A DNA stretch of 64,000 nt. Origin: Chitinophaga polysaccharea (GTDB lineage Bacteria; Bacteroidota; Bacteroidia; Chitinophagales; Chitinophagaceae). Below the pieces are notes generated by a model. The model had not been told where the DNA came from and did not search any database. It saw only the letters and a program-made list of their open reading frames with translations. This document shows positions 34,806-43,079 of this stretch, piece by piece. The stretch spans positions 248,001-312,000 of the forward strand of contig NZ_VIWO01000005.1 of the NCBI RefSeq assembly GCF_007829335.1. The letters are read 5' to 3'. The position numbers were made by a program, and so were the translations under genes. The first letter of the stretch is position 1. Each line of letters opens with the position of its first letter.

Positions 34806-35048
34806 ATAACATGAAATAACGTTAACGCCTACCCTGTTAATATTAAGATACGATATCTTCCACCTAAAAAGATCGCAGGAAAAGAAAAAAAATAACGGTA
34901 AAATAGATTCGATTGAATCGCATCAGCTTGCATATAATATCTAAGTATCATTTATTCGCGGGGAAAGAAATAAAGCTGGCAACGATCCACCTGCAAAATG
35001 AATAACGTTTTATCCGGAAGAATATTATCCTATTGAGACATAAAGTTT
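34806..35048. other. AT-rich intergenic region
   Basis: A stretch of 243 bp without recognisable gene, repeat or strong hairpin. Confidence 0.5.
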
Positions 35049-35432
35049 TCAGCAGGACAAGGGGCTGTCCAGGTCGGCGACTGGAGCGCCTGTGAGCCTG
35101 GTAATCAGCGTTATCAGCTCCGGTTCCGTGATAGCATGATGGCATCGTTGCAGTGTAACGGCGATCAGCTGCCGGGGCGTTACAAACGGCGCCGGGAAAT
35201 CTTCATCTGCATAGTCAATACCCAGCTGCTCTTCCATTGCCAGCAACAGTTCCAGGAACCCGGCATACCAGCTATTTTCTGCCAGCATGTTCCGGGTTCG
35301 CTCCTGTGCTTCCGGAGAATATATGGTAATATGCCCACAGCGGCTGCATACCACTTCCGGTAGCAGCAGATCTGCTGTAGGCATGCGCTGCATCTCATGG
35401 CATTGCTCACAAACAAAAACCCGAAGTCCCAT
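35049..35432 (-). CDS. Small protein with N-terminal zinc-ribbon-like cysteine pairs
   Basis: A 127-residue protein I do not recognise. Two Cys pairs, CEQCHE (about residues 8-13) and CSRCGH (about 33-38), form a likely zinc ribbon; the remainder is helical and acidic. It starts 4 bp after the Gfo/Idh oxidoreductase stop and is probably the last gene of that operon. Confidence 0.6.
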   Translation of the reverse strand: MGLRVFVCEQCHEMQRMPTADLLLPEVVCSRCGHITIYSPEAQERTRNMLAENSWYAGFLELLLAMEEQLGIDYADEDFPAPFVTPRQLIAVTLQRCHHAITEPELITLITRLTGAPVADLDSPLSC

Positions 35433-35436
35433 TGTA

Positions 35437-36522
35437 TCAGAATTTAATAGTTTTACCGGTACGTACCGACTCCCGGGCTGCCTCCAGGATACGCACCACG
35501 ATCACGTTGTTCTCCGGTGCATATAAGCCATAGGGAGGCATTTTCACCGTGCCATTCAATACATCGATCAGGTAACGGAAAGGATCTTCGTATACCCGTA
35601 TATCCGTTGCTGTTATGCGACGAACGGTAGCCGGCGCGCGTTCATTATTGCGTTGTACCAGCGTATTTTTATCGGTCGCCAGGAGGTAGCCTTTATCACC
35701 GTATATTTCCATGTCTTTACGGCTGAAGGTCCAGTTCCAGGACGCCTGTATGGTACATTGCATATCCCCGTAGTCAACCAGGATAGTGGCATCGTCTTCC
35801 ACTTTAGGATATACCTGCGGTTTGTAATGCCGGGCCACCGCGGTAACGGAAACGGGCAAACGATTCTTCACCAGGTAAGTCATCTGGTTGGCACCGTAGC
35901 AGCCAAAGTCCATGAGCGCGCCACCGCCATTCAGCACCGGGTCGGTGAGCCAGGCAAGGAACTCCGGGCCGCAGCCTATTTCTTTGGGTCCCTGGTGCCC
36001 ATCGTTGATGGTTACCTTCCTGATCTTTCCGGCGAAACTGCTGTCTTCTATCAACTGGAAGGTTTTGGCAACAGATGGATACCAGCTGGTTTCATAGTCG
36101 GTGAGCAGGTATACCCCATATCTGTGTGCCAGGGAGTCCATATACACGGCATCCGCTACGGTGGTGGCCAGCGGCTTTTCTACCATGATATGTATATGCC
36201 GGGGCGCTGCCGCCTCCACCACTTCCCGATGGGCTTTAATAGACCCAAATGCCAGTACCGCGGCCGGTTTTACCGCATCCAGCATTTCCGCCAGGTTCGT
36301 ATAAAAGATATTTTCCGGTAGATGGTATTGCTTTGCGCGCAATTTTGCGACGGCAACATCCGGTTCGTAAATACCTGCTATCTGGATATCTCCTTTATCA
36401 GGGCGGCCCAGGATGAAACCCGCATGGCCGTGCGATACGCCGGCTATGGCGACCCGTAATGACTGCGACCAGGTTATTAGCCCCGCCAGCAGCAACAGGA
36501 AAGTGATGAAAACTATACGCAT
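35437..36522 (-). CDS. Exported Gfo/Idh/MocA-type oxidoreductase
   Basis: A 361-residue NAD(P)-dependent oxidoreductase with a signal peptide (FITFLLLLAGLITWSQS), so probably periplasmic with tightly bound cofactor. The Rossmann start is RVAIAGVSHGHAGFILG (the usual GxGxxG is altered to GVSHGH), followed by the EKPLATTVADA motif (Lys of the EKP triad) and the C-terminal domain with GGGALMDFGCYGANQMTYLV (Asp and neighbouring residues). Family members act on sugars or sugar acids. It follows an SGNH hydrolase gene by 7 bp on the same strand. Confidence 0.88.
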   Translation of the reverse strand: MRIVFITFLLLLAGLITWSQSLRVAIAGVSHGHAGFILGRPDKGDIQIAGIYEPDVAVAKLRAKQYHLPENIFYTNLAEMLDAVKPAAVLAFGSIKAHREVVEAAAPRHIHIMVEKPLATTVADAVYMDSLAHRYGVYLLTDYETSWYPSVAKTFQLIEDSSFAGKIRKVTINDGHQGPKEIGCGPEFLAWLTDPVLNGGGALMDFGCYGANQMTYLVKNRLPVSVTAVARHYKPQVYPKVEDDATILVDYGDMQCTIQASWNWTFSRKDMEIYGDKGYLLATDKNTLVQRNNERAPATVRRITATDIRVYEDPFRYLIDVLNGTVKMPPYGLYAPENNVIVVRILEAARESVRTGKTIKF

Positions 36523-36529
36523 ACTGCTT

Positions 36530-37195
36530 TTATTTATGCAACAGGTACGGCTGTACGGCCTTTTCCCATATTGCGTATCCTTTTTTGTTCATATGCAACA
36601 TATCATCCAGGAATAGTTCTTTACGCGGCTGCCCGGATTTATCGAGCATTTTGGGATAGATATCTATAAAAACGGTATGTTTTTCCTTTGCCAGGAAATT
36701 CTTGATCAGCGCATTGGTCTGCTTTGCCTTCTCTAAAAATGCCGCCCGGGAAGGACTGGGCTTAATAGAAATATAAATGATGGGAATGGCCGGCAGTTTA
36801 GCCCGGATAGTGCCATACAGCTGCTGAAAGCGTACCAGCATAGTATCGGCGGTAACGCTGGCGTGTGGCAAATCATTTTCTCCCACATAAATCACGATCT
36901 GCCGGGGCGCATACGGAAAAATAATGTCATTGGCGTAATAAGTGATGTCGTTGGTTTCAGCCCCGCCAACGCCCCTGTTCATCACTACATAGCTGCTGAA
37001 ATTTCGTTCCAGGTCATCCCATTTGCGGATGGAAGAACTGCCTACAAACAAAATAGGATGCGGCGCCGGTGCATACATTTTATCAAAATCCCGGATCGTA
37101 TGAATATCCTTTTCAAATCGCAGCGGCGACTGTGCAAACAGGCTGACGCTCGCATACATACAGGCCAGGCAGAGCAGCAATAAATTTTTCCTCAT
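36530..37195 (-). CDS. Secreted SGNH/GDSL-type hydrolase
   Basis: A 221-residue esterase-like protein with signal peptide (LLLLCLACMYASVSLFAQS). The SGNH blocks are visible: FVGSSSIRKWDDL (nucleophile Ser), NRGVGGAETND (Gly), YVGENDLPH (Asn), and DDMLHMNKKGYAIW (Asp and His). Such enzymes remove acetyl groups from polysaccharides or lipids. With the Gfo/Idh and zinc-ribbon genes it forms a three-gene reverse-strand operon. Confidence 0.9.
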   Translation of the reverse strand: MRKNLLLLCLACMYASVSLFAQSPLRFEKDIHTIRDFDKMYAPAPHPILFVGSSSIRKWDDLERNFSSYVVMNRGVGGAETNDITYYANDIIFPYAPRQIVIYVGENDLPHASVTADTMLVRFQQLYGTIRAKLPAIPIIYISIKPSPSRAAFLEKAKQTNALIKNFLAKEKHTVFIDIYPKMLDKSGQPRKELFLDDMLHMNKKGYAIWEKAVQPYLLHK

Positions 37196-37261
37196 AACAA
37201 TTAAATTAACCCCAAGCCGTTAAGATAAAAGAAATATATTTATTTCGGAATAGTCAACGAT

Positions 37262-37654
37262 ATGAATACCAATCCTGTCAACTTAGCCGTACGTTTCTTA
37301 CTGGAAATTATTATGTTAGTGATACTGGGCTCCTGGGGCTGGCAAATGGGCGCCGATAGCTGGCTGCGATATGTGCTGGCGTTGGGATTTCCGCTTAGCG
37401 CAGCTACCCTCTGGGGCGTCTTCCGTATTCCTAATGATCCGAAAGAAGCGCCCGTAGCTATTCCCGGACAAGCAAGATTACTGTTGGAATGGATATTATT
37501 CGGGTTGGCCGTATGGGGACTCCGCGTAATGGAACATCCCCAGTGGAGCATCATCCTGGCCGCTGTGGTAGCCATTCATTACATTGTATCCTACGACAGA
37601 ACCTGGGACATGTTGCGTAACAAGCCCTATAACGGCTTTGCAGAGAGAAAATAA
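37262..37654 (+). CDS. YrdB-like membrane protein (DUF2568)
   Basis: A 130-residue protein with four predicted transmembrane helices: FLLEIIMLVILGSWGWQMG, YVLALGFPLSAATLWGVF, LLEWILFGLAVWGLRVM and SIILAAVVAIHYIVSY. The RIPNDPKEAPVAIPG segment between helices two and three is typical of DUF2568 proteins. The function is unknown. Confidence 0.85.
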   Translation: MNTNPVNLAVRFLLEIIMLVILGSWGWQMGADSWLRYVLALGFPLSAATLWGVFRIPNDPKEAPVAIPGQARLLLEWILFGLAVWGLRVMEHPQWSIILAAVVAIHYIVSYDRTWDMLRNKPYNGFAERK

Positions 37655-37665
37655 ATAAGGTCTGG

Positions 37666-38649
37666 TTAAAAATACCACACCGCTTCCGGGTCTACAGCTA
37701 CCTGCACGGTAGCCCCCTTCTTCAGCCCGGCATTGGCCGTTTTAATGGTAACAATTTCATTACCCAACGCAACTTCGGCCTCTAGGAAGCTGCCATAAAA
37801 ACTAAGTTCCTTCACTTTACCGGGAATCGCGTCTTTTTTGGTACGTACTACTTTAAAGTCCTCCGGCCGGATAAAAATATGCTTACCATTACGGGTAATA
37901 CCGGGGAGTCCTTCCAGTACGTCGGCCTTAGCGGGTGCGATCAGGTTGTATTTCCCAAACAATCCCGCTACATACTCGCTAACCGGTTGGTTATAAATTT
38001 CCCGGGGGGTACCCCGTTGTACAATTTCTCCATCTTTCATCACCAGGATCTGGTCGGCCCAGGGCAATATATCCATTGGATCGTGCGAAATCAACATACA
38101 GGTAATACCCAGTCTTTCGCTGATATCGCTGATCACATTCTTTAGGATACTTTTATGGATCATGTCGAGGTTGGAATAAGGCTCATCCAGCAAAAACAGG
38201 CGTGGTGCGCCTATCAGCAACCGGGCCATTGCAATACGCTGCTTCTCTCCGCCCGACAGTTGATCAGTCTTTCTTTTCAACAGGTGGCTGATCCTGCACA
38301 CCTCGTATACTTCGTTGGCTGATTCTTCCGTGAGCTTATTGGCATACGACAGAATTTCCTCTACGCGGTAATTATTTCTCAATTCAAAATGCTGCGACAG
38401 GTACGCTGTACCCGGATGTCCCGGAATAAGCACCTCCAGGGCGCCCCTCACCCGCTTTCCTTCAAACATGACCGTCCCTTCATCGGCCTGTCCCATGCCT
38501 CCTGCAATTTTCATCAGGGAGCTCTTTCCGGAACCTGTTTCTCCGGCAATCACTACCTTCTGAAACTGGTGTTGTGTAAAGCTGACATTCTTTAAAATAT
38601 ACGCGCCGTGCTGTTGTTTGCTGATATTGGAGACTTCAAGAAAATTCAT
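37666..38649 (-). CDS. ABC transporter ATP-binding protein
   Basis: A 327-residue ATPase with Walker A GETGSGKSS (about residue 36), Q-loop YLSQHFE, signature LSGGEKQRIAMARL, Walker B LFLLDEPYSNLD and switch His ISHDPMD. The C-terminal TOBE-like region (about 250-327) resembles importer ATPases of the PotA/MalK type. No permease or binding-protein gene lies nearby, so its partners are elsewhere or it acts alone. Confidence 0.9.
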   Translation of the reverse strand: MNFLEVSNISKQQHGAYILKNVSFTQHQFQKVVIAGETGSGKSSLMKIAGGMGQADEGTVMFEGKRVRGALEVLIPGHPGTAYLSQHFELRNNYRVEEILSYANKLTEESANEVYEVCRISHLLKRKTDQLSGGEKQRIAMARLLIGAPRLFLLDEPYSNLDMIHKSILKNVISDISERLGITCMLISHDPMDILPWADQILVMKDGEIVQRGTPREIYNQPVSEYVAGLFGKYNLIAPAKADVLEGLPGITRNGKHIFIRPEDFKVVRTKKDAIPGKVKELSFYGSFLEAEVALGNEIVTIKTANAGLKKGATVQVAVDPEAVWYF

Positions 38650-38766
38650 TCGCGCAAGTTAGTAAAACTTGCCGGAAAGGGGAAGCAAAAAGCGCATAAC
38701 TATTGAAGTAAGCACGCAGGTAACCAAAGTAATACTATTGATAACCAGGTTAATGTAACCATTAAA

Positions 38767-38804
38767 ACATAAAGCCCTTTCTGCATACAGAAGGGGCTTT
38801 ATGT
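38767..38804 (-). terminator. 17-bp hairpin terminator downstream of dipeptidase
   Basis: ACATAAAGCCCTTTCTG (38767-38783) pairs with CAGAAGGGGCTTTATGT (38788-38804), with one G-U pair and a 4-nt loop. It lies between the dipeptidase stop and the ABC ATPase start, both on the reverse strand. Confidence 0.8.
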
Positions 38805-38825
38805 TAGTTAGATATACGAATAGTG

Positions 38826-39899
38826 TTAGTCTCTCCAGGCATTGCGCAGGAAACGCAGCCAGTTACCATGCATCACGTTTTCAATATCTGTAGCGTTATA
38901 CCCTCTTTTCGACAATAAGGCGGGAAGTGTTTGCAGATCTGCAATGGTTTCCAGGTCATAAGGACATTGCTCTTTACCAAAGGCGCCATCCAGGTCGGAA
39001 CCAATACCGATATGCAGGGCATTGCCTGCGATCTGGCAGATATGATCCATATGGTCTATCATTTTTTCAAGATTGCAATGCATATCCTTCGGAGTAGATT
39101 TTCCGCGCACCCAGCCAGGTACCATCATCCAGGCATCCAATGCGCCGCCGATCACAGCTCCTTTTTGTACCAGTACCCGGATCATATCGTCGCTGAACTG
39201 CCGGTTGTGATCCACCAGTGTACGGCAATTATTATGACTCGCCCATACAGGACCACTAAACAATTCCATGGCATCCCAGAAGGCATCGTCGCATAAGTGA
39301 GTAGCATCGAGTATCATGCCCAGTCGCGCTATTTCTCTTATTAACTGCCTACCGCGCTCATTTAAATGTCCTGTAGCATCGGTGCCGTTGGCATAACGTC
39401 CGGGCCCATAGTGAGCAGGACCTATAGCGCGCAGCCCTTTATTATAGGCACGTTCCAGGTATTTTATATCAACAATGGAATCGGCGCCTTCGAGACTAAG
39501 AATATAGCCTATCGGCTTCTTATCGTTGGGTGTACCGTCATTCCAGTGCAGCAGGTGTTGCTCCAATCCTTTCCGGTCTTTGATCATCACCATTTCCCCT
39601 GCATCTTCCATGGCTTTATACCAGGCGAGTTGGCCCTGGGTTTGCGCCCATGCCTGCTCAGGGGAATGCCAGCCCGGGAGCGGATTATCCGGCGCTACGA
39701 AGCGGCCTATTTGCGTGGCCACCACCAATCCGATATTTCCCTTTCTCAACTCAGGGAAAGCCACTACGCCGTTAGCGCGGTCCGGCTTATCGCTCAGTCC
39801 CGCCTCTCTTTCCCGGATAGCGGCTACTGGTTGTTGCAGATCCCTGTTCCATTCCAGCGCATTCATGCTAAGATCCAGGTGTGCGTCTATCGTAAACAT
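38826..39899 (-). CDS. Membrane-dipeptidase-type zinc peptidase (M19)
   Basis: A 357-residue peptidase of the renal-dipeptidase family without signal peptide. Dizinc ligands are visible: TIDAHLDLSMN (HxD), ILSLEGADS (bridging Glu), DATHLCDDAFWDA and WASHNNCRTL (His), and IGSDLDGAFG (Asp). It hydrolyses dipeptides, including mixed D/L ones. A RidA-type gene lies 20 bp upstream on the same strand, a common pairing. Confidence 0.93.
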   Translation of the reverse strand: MFTIDAHLDLSMNALEWNRDLQQPVAAIREREAGLSDKPDRANGVVAFPELRKGNIGLVVATQIGRFVAPDNPLPGWHSPEQAWAQTQGQLAWYKAMEDAGEMVMIKDRKGLEQHLLHWNDGTPNDKKPIGYILSLEGADSIVDIKYLERAYNKGLRAIGPAHYGPGRYANGTDATGHLNERGRQLIREIARLGMILDATHLCDDAFWDAMELFSGPVWASHNNCRTLVDHNRQFSDDMIRVLVQKGAVIGGALDAWMMVPGWVRGKSTPKDMHCNLEKMIDHMDHICQIAGNALHIGIGSDLDGAFGKEQCPYDLETIADLQTLPALLSKRGYNATDIENVMHGNWLRFLRNAWRD

Positions 39900-39919
39900 A
39901 CTTATTTCCTTTAGTTAGC

Positions 39920-40390
39920 CTAGTATAGTTCAAATAAAGCTTCTATTTCCACCGGGATATTATCGGGCAGGGAGCCAAAACCAACCGCACTTCTAACGCC
40001 TATCCCATTTTCCTCTCCCCAGACGGCTGCAAATAATTCGCTGCACCCATTGATAATATAGGGATGCCGCTCAAAGCTGGGCGTACAATTTACCATTCCC
40101 AATACTTTAATCACCCGCTTCACCTTATCCAGACTGCCTATGTGCGTTTTAATAGTAGATAACATCGTTAACCCCACTTGTCTGGCGGCCAGCTTACCAG
40201 CTTCTATGTCCAACCCGTCTCCTATCCGGCCAATGATGAGTGACTTATCATTCTGTACAGGCCCATGACCCGATAGATAAAGATATTTACCATCTACAAG
40301 GCAGGGCTTATAAACACCCAGGGGCGTAGGCGCAGGCGGCAATATCAGTCCCAGCGCCGCAAATTTTTCTTCTGCACGATTATTTTCCAT
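39920..40390 (-). CDS. RidA-family protein
   Basis: A 156-residue protein of the YjgF/RidA family, which deaminates reactive enamine/imine intermediates. Characteristic segments are LILPPAPTPLGVYKPCLVDG, LYLSGHGPV, AGKLAARQVGLTMLSTI, and the C-terminal GVRSAVGFGSLPDNIPVEIE; the Arg in GVRSAVG is the catalytic residue position. It is longer than classic RidA (about 130) and belongs to the atypical Rid subfamilies. Confidence 0.9.
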   Translation of the reverse strand: MENNRAEEKFAALGLILPPAPTPLGVYKPCLVDGKYLYLSGHGPVQNDKSLIIGRIGDGLDIEAGKLAARQVGLTMLSTIKTHIGSLDKVKRVIKVLGMVNCTPSFERHPYIINGCSELFAAVWGEENGIGVRSAVGFGSLPDNIPVEIEALFELY

Positions 40391-40803
40391 AGTTGCTGTT
40401 TTATGATCTTTATATTTATATAACCTGTTTTTCCGGAGAAGACATGCAATACCATCCCAGTCAATATCAATCTACCTGTCAATTCTGGCCAAGATAACAT
40501 CGTATTTTAATACTTCAGTTAAAAAATTCTCTAATCCACTAAAAGTCGATATCACTTACGCAAAGTGGGTGTAAGATGCCCTACCTCGCTTATCACTCCC
40601 GTATTTTAACAACTTTTTAATTAGATTTTTCTATGTTCATCCAGGTCCGCCCCCGATCTTTTAAATCCGCAACCAACACAACATCGGTCACTTTTTACGC
40701 ATTTCCCATAGTTATGGCAGTTGCGTGGCAAATACCCTTCTCCGGGGGTTAAACTTTTTTATGGCATAATTGTCGAATAGAAAGGATAAAGAGTTGTCAT
40801 ATC
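40391..40803. other. 413-bp intergenic region, no gene seen
   Basis: The region between the RidA gene and the YXWGXW gene is AT-rich and lacks a credible coding frame. A small hairpin CTTAC/GTAAG lies at about 40554-40574. No clear promoter element is visible for either flanking gene. Confidence 0.5.
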
Positions 40804-42060
40804 ATGAAAAACATTATCATCGCCTTGATGCTCACCAGTACAGCATTAGCTGCCACCGCACCGGTGGCGCAGGCACAGGTAAGCGTGGGAATTTCCATCC
40901 GGTTAGCGCCCCCGCTGTTACCCGTATACACCCAGCCTCCTTGTCCGGTTGACGGATATCTCTGGACACCGGGGTATTGGGCATACGGGCCCGATGGTTA
41001 CTACTGGGTACCGGGTGCCTGGGTAATGCCTCCGGCCATTGGTTTACTTTGGACGCCGGGATATTGGGGTTGTATAGGTGGTATCTATAGCTGGCATGCC
41101 GGCTACTGGGGTCACCGGGTAGGATACTATGGTGGCGTTAACTATGGATGCGGATATTTTGGTTCCGGATTCTATGGCGGCGGCTGGGCAGGTAATGTAT
41201 ATCGTTATAACACGGCTTATACCAATGTAAACACCACGATTGTTCGTAATACTTACATTAACAACACCGTCATTAATAACCGGACTGTCATTAATAATCG
41301 TAGCAGCTACAATGGCCCCGGCGGTATAACCGCCCGCCCTACACGTACTGACCAGCTAGCCATGAGGGATCGACACATACAGGCTACTCCTACACAGCTT
41401 TCCAATCAACGGGTAGCGAGCGGGAACCGTGATATGCTGGCTTCTGTAAACAATGGTCGTCCTGCTAATGCAGTGATACGTCCTGACCAGGGCAATCGTG
41501 TAAGTGGCAATCGTAATGCAGCGCGGCCTTCGGTTCGACAGGGATTAACCAACCAGGGTGGTTCCAGTACCAGACAGGGCAGTACCCAGCCTGGAGGCAA
41601 CAACATCCGGCAGGGGTTTGCCGACAGGGGCAATAACAATATGCGCCCGGGCGGTAATATCAGGCAGGGAACTACACAGCCTGGAAACAACGTAAGACAA
41701 GGATTTACCCGATCAGATAATAATGTAAGACAGGGCTATAATCAACCCGGCAATAACGCAAGACAGGGATTTACGCGACCAGACAATAATGTGAGACAAG
41801 GATTTACCGGTCAGCGCAACGCTCCTTCCTATAATCCAGCCCGACAGGGATTCAATAATTCGGGCGGCGCCCGTCCAGGTTACAACGGTGGACAGGGTCG
41901 TATGATGGCACAACAGCAACCCCACTTTTCACAGCAGATGCCACGTGGTGGCGGCGGTCGTGAATTCGGCGGCGGCGGCGGTGGCCGTGTTGGAGGAGGT
42001 GGATTTGGTGGCGGCCGCGGTGGTGGCGGAGGACATGAAGGTGGCCGAGTACGGCATTAA
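40804..42060 (+). CDS. Secreted YXWGXW-repeat protein with Asn/Arg/Gln/Gly-rich tail
   Basis: A 418-residue exported protein. The signal peptide (ALMLTSTALAATAPVAQAQ) is followed by tandem YXWGXW-type aromatic repeats (about 40-110: YLWTPGYWAYGPDGYYWVPG, LLWTPGYWGC), then a Gly/Tyr segment. A long low-complexity tail (about 200-370) repeats RQGFTRPDNNVRQGF-like units, and the C-terminus is Gly-rich with RGGGGG stretches. The tail is basic and probably disordered, and an outer-surface or matrix role is possible. The family function is unknown. A strong terminator follows. Confidence 0.85.
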   Translation: MKNIIIALMLTSTALAATAPVAQAQVSVGISIRLAPPLLPVYTQPPCPVDGYLWTPGYWAYGPDGYYWVPGAWVMPPAIGLLWTPGYWGCIGGIYSWHAGYWGHRVGYYGGVNYGCGYFGSGFYGGGWAGNVYRYNTAYTNVNTTIVRNTYINNTVINNRTVINNRSSYNGPGGITARPTRTDQLAMRDRHIQATPTQLSNQRVASGNRDMLASVNNGRPANAVIRPDQGNRVSGNRNAARPSVRQGLTNQGGSSTRQGSTQPGGNNIRQGFADRGNNNMRPGGNIRQGTTQPGNNVRQGFTRSDNNVRQGYNQPGNNARQGFTRPDNNVRQGFTGQRNAPSYNPARQGFNNSGGARPGYNGGQGRMMAQQQPHFSQQMPRGGGGREFGGGGGGRVGGGGFGGGRGGGGGHEGGRVRH

Positions 42061-42106
42061 CACAATCAGCTCGTACAAATATTCCCTTTCATCCGGCATT
42101 ATAAAT

Positions 42107-42139
42107 GAAGCATCTCCTCTCAGAGATGCTTCTCTTTTT
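42107..42139 (+). terminator. Rho-independent terminator after YXWGXW gene
   Basis: GAAGCATCTC (42107-42116), loop CTCTCA, GAGATGCTTC (42123-42132), followed by TCTTTTT. Perfect 10-bp stem. Confidence 0.9.
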
Positions 42140-42168
42140 CCCTCGCCGAAAGGCTGGCATGGATGGAT

Positions 42169-42217
42169 GAAAAGCGTTGCTGATCAGCAATTCCTTTTTT
42201 GATCAGCAACGCTTTTC
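42169..42217. terminator. Second hairpin, 18-bp perfect arms, between convergent genes
   Basis: GAAAAGCGTTGCTGATCA (42169-42186) and its exact reverse complement (42200-42217) flank a 13-nt T-rich spacer. The inner TTGCTGATCAGCAA is itself palindromic and is followed by TTCCTTTTTT, so it can act as a forward-strand terminator. It abuts the reverse-strand stop at 42218. Confidence 0.75.
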
Positions 42218-42430
42218 TCAATCTTCCATAATATGACACTGGAAGCCATTTTCATTGACCAGCATCATTACTTTTTCCGGGTGAAAATTGTCTCCTTCCA
42301 CCCTTAACACCTTGTCACAATCTTCCAGGTCGAAGTTAATCCTGCTACCCGGAAAGTTATTGTGCAACAGCGCTACCAATGCATTGGCAACGCCGCGGCG
42401 CTGCACATTGGTTTTAAATACTTCTACCAT
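42218..42430 (-). CDS. Small HMA-like (copper-chaperone-fold) protein
   Basis: A protein of 70 residues from the chosen start at 42430 (MVEVFKTNVQRRGVANALVA); the frame is open to 42508 but the extra codons look unrelated. The beta-alpha-beta-beta-alpha-beta pattern (VEVFKTNV..., INFDLEDCDKVLRVEGD, MMLVNENGFQCHIMED) resembles heavy-metal-associated domain proteins, but the CxxC metal-binding motif is absent. It might act as a degenerate member without metal. It lies downstream of a DinB-like gene. Confidence 0.55.
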   Translation of the reverse strand: MVEVFKTNVQRRGVANALVALLHNNFPGSRINFDLEDCDKVLRVEGDNFHPEKVMMLVNENGFQCHIMED

Positions 42431-42444
42431 CGGTGTAAAATTTA

Positions 42445-42939
42445 TTACATATACTTCATAGCCGGATAGCCCAGGAGTCGCCTCCACAAAGCAATCTGGC
42501 CAATACAATTGGCTTCCCTGTAAATGGTGAAAGTGACCATATCCCAGCAGGGAAAGCTCATTCCGGGAAATTCAATGATTTTATCGAGCCGCTCATCGGT
42601 GGCCTGCGCCAGCACTTCCCTGAAAACTGGTGTAATCCGTTCCCAGTCTTTCTGGTATACTTCCAGTGTGGGATAGGTAACGCCTTCTTTGATGCCCTGG
42701 TTGTGTGCAAAAAGCGCATCTCCGGTTGATTTCTCCTTTACGGTGGGATCTATTAAACCGGCTACATCAAACCGTTGCTGTACCAGCGAGCCTGCCAGCC
42801 AGGCGATGTGGTTGGCAGCCGTATCTAAACGTTTATAAGCATCTGCTTCCGCTATGCCTTCCAATACCCTGGGATAAAGCCCGGTTTGCAGATCGTACAT
42901 GGCCAGAATGCCGAGCATTCTGTTACTAGCAGCTTTCAT
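42445..42939 (-). CDS. DinB/YfiT-like four-helix protein
   Basis: A 164-residue protein of the DinB-like putative metalloenzyme superfamily (not the polymerase). Four predicted helices with the His pattern (DTAANHIAWLAGSLVQQRFD; REANCIGQIALWRRLLGYPAM near the C-terminus, where the usual His is Asn/Gln). Function unknown; related proteins include thiol-transferases such as bacillithiol or mycothiol S-transferases. It is divergent from the GlxA-type regulator. Confidence 0.7.
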   Translation of the reverse strand: MKAASNRMLGILAMYDLQTGLYPRVLEGIAEADAYKRLDTAANHIAWLAGSLVQQRFDVAGLIDPTVKEKSTGDALFAHNQGIKEGVTYPTLEVYQKDWERITPVFREVLAQATDERLDKIIEFPGMSFPCWDMVTFTIYREANCIGQIALWRRLLGYPAMKYM

Positions 42940-43079
42940 GTTGTTGTAATTTATGGTTTCAAACTATCTCTAAGGTAGCTGATAATTCCAGCCTGGAAGG
43001 ATGTTGATTCAGTCAATCTTAGGGGCGTTTGCGACAAAAAAATCTTAAGTTTGGAAAGAGAATTTAAAATTGCCACCAT

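Noticed and set aside
41540..41880. CRISPR or mobile repeat array in the YXWGXW gene
   Set aside because: The repeats are in frame and encode RQGF-type protein repeats. Spacing is irregular and the gene is continuous.
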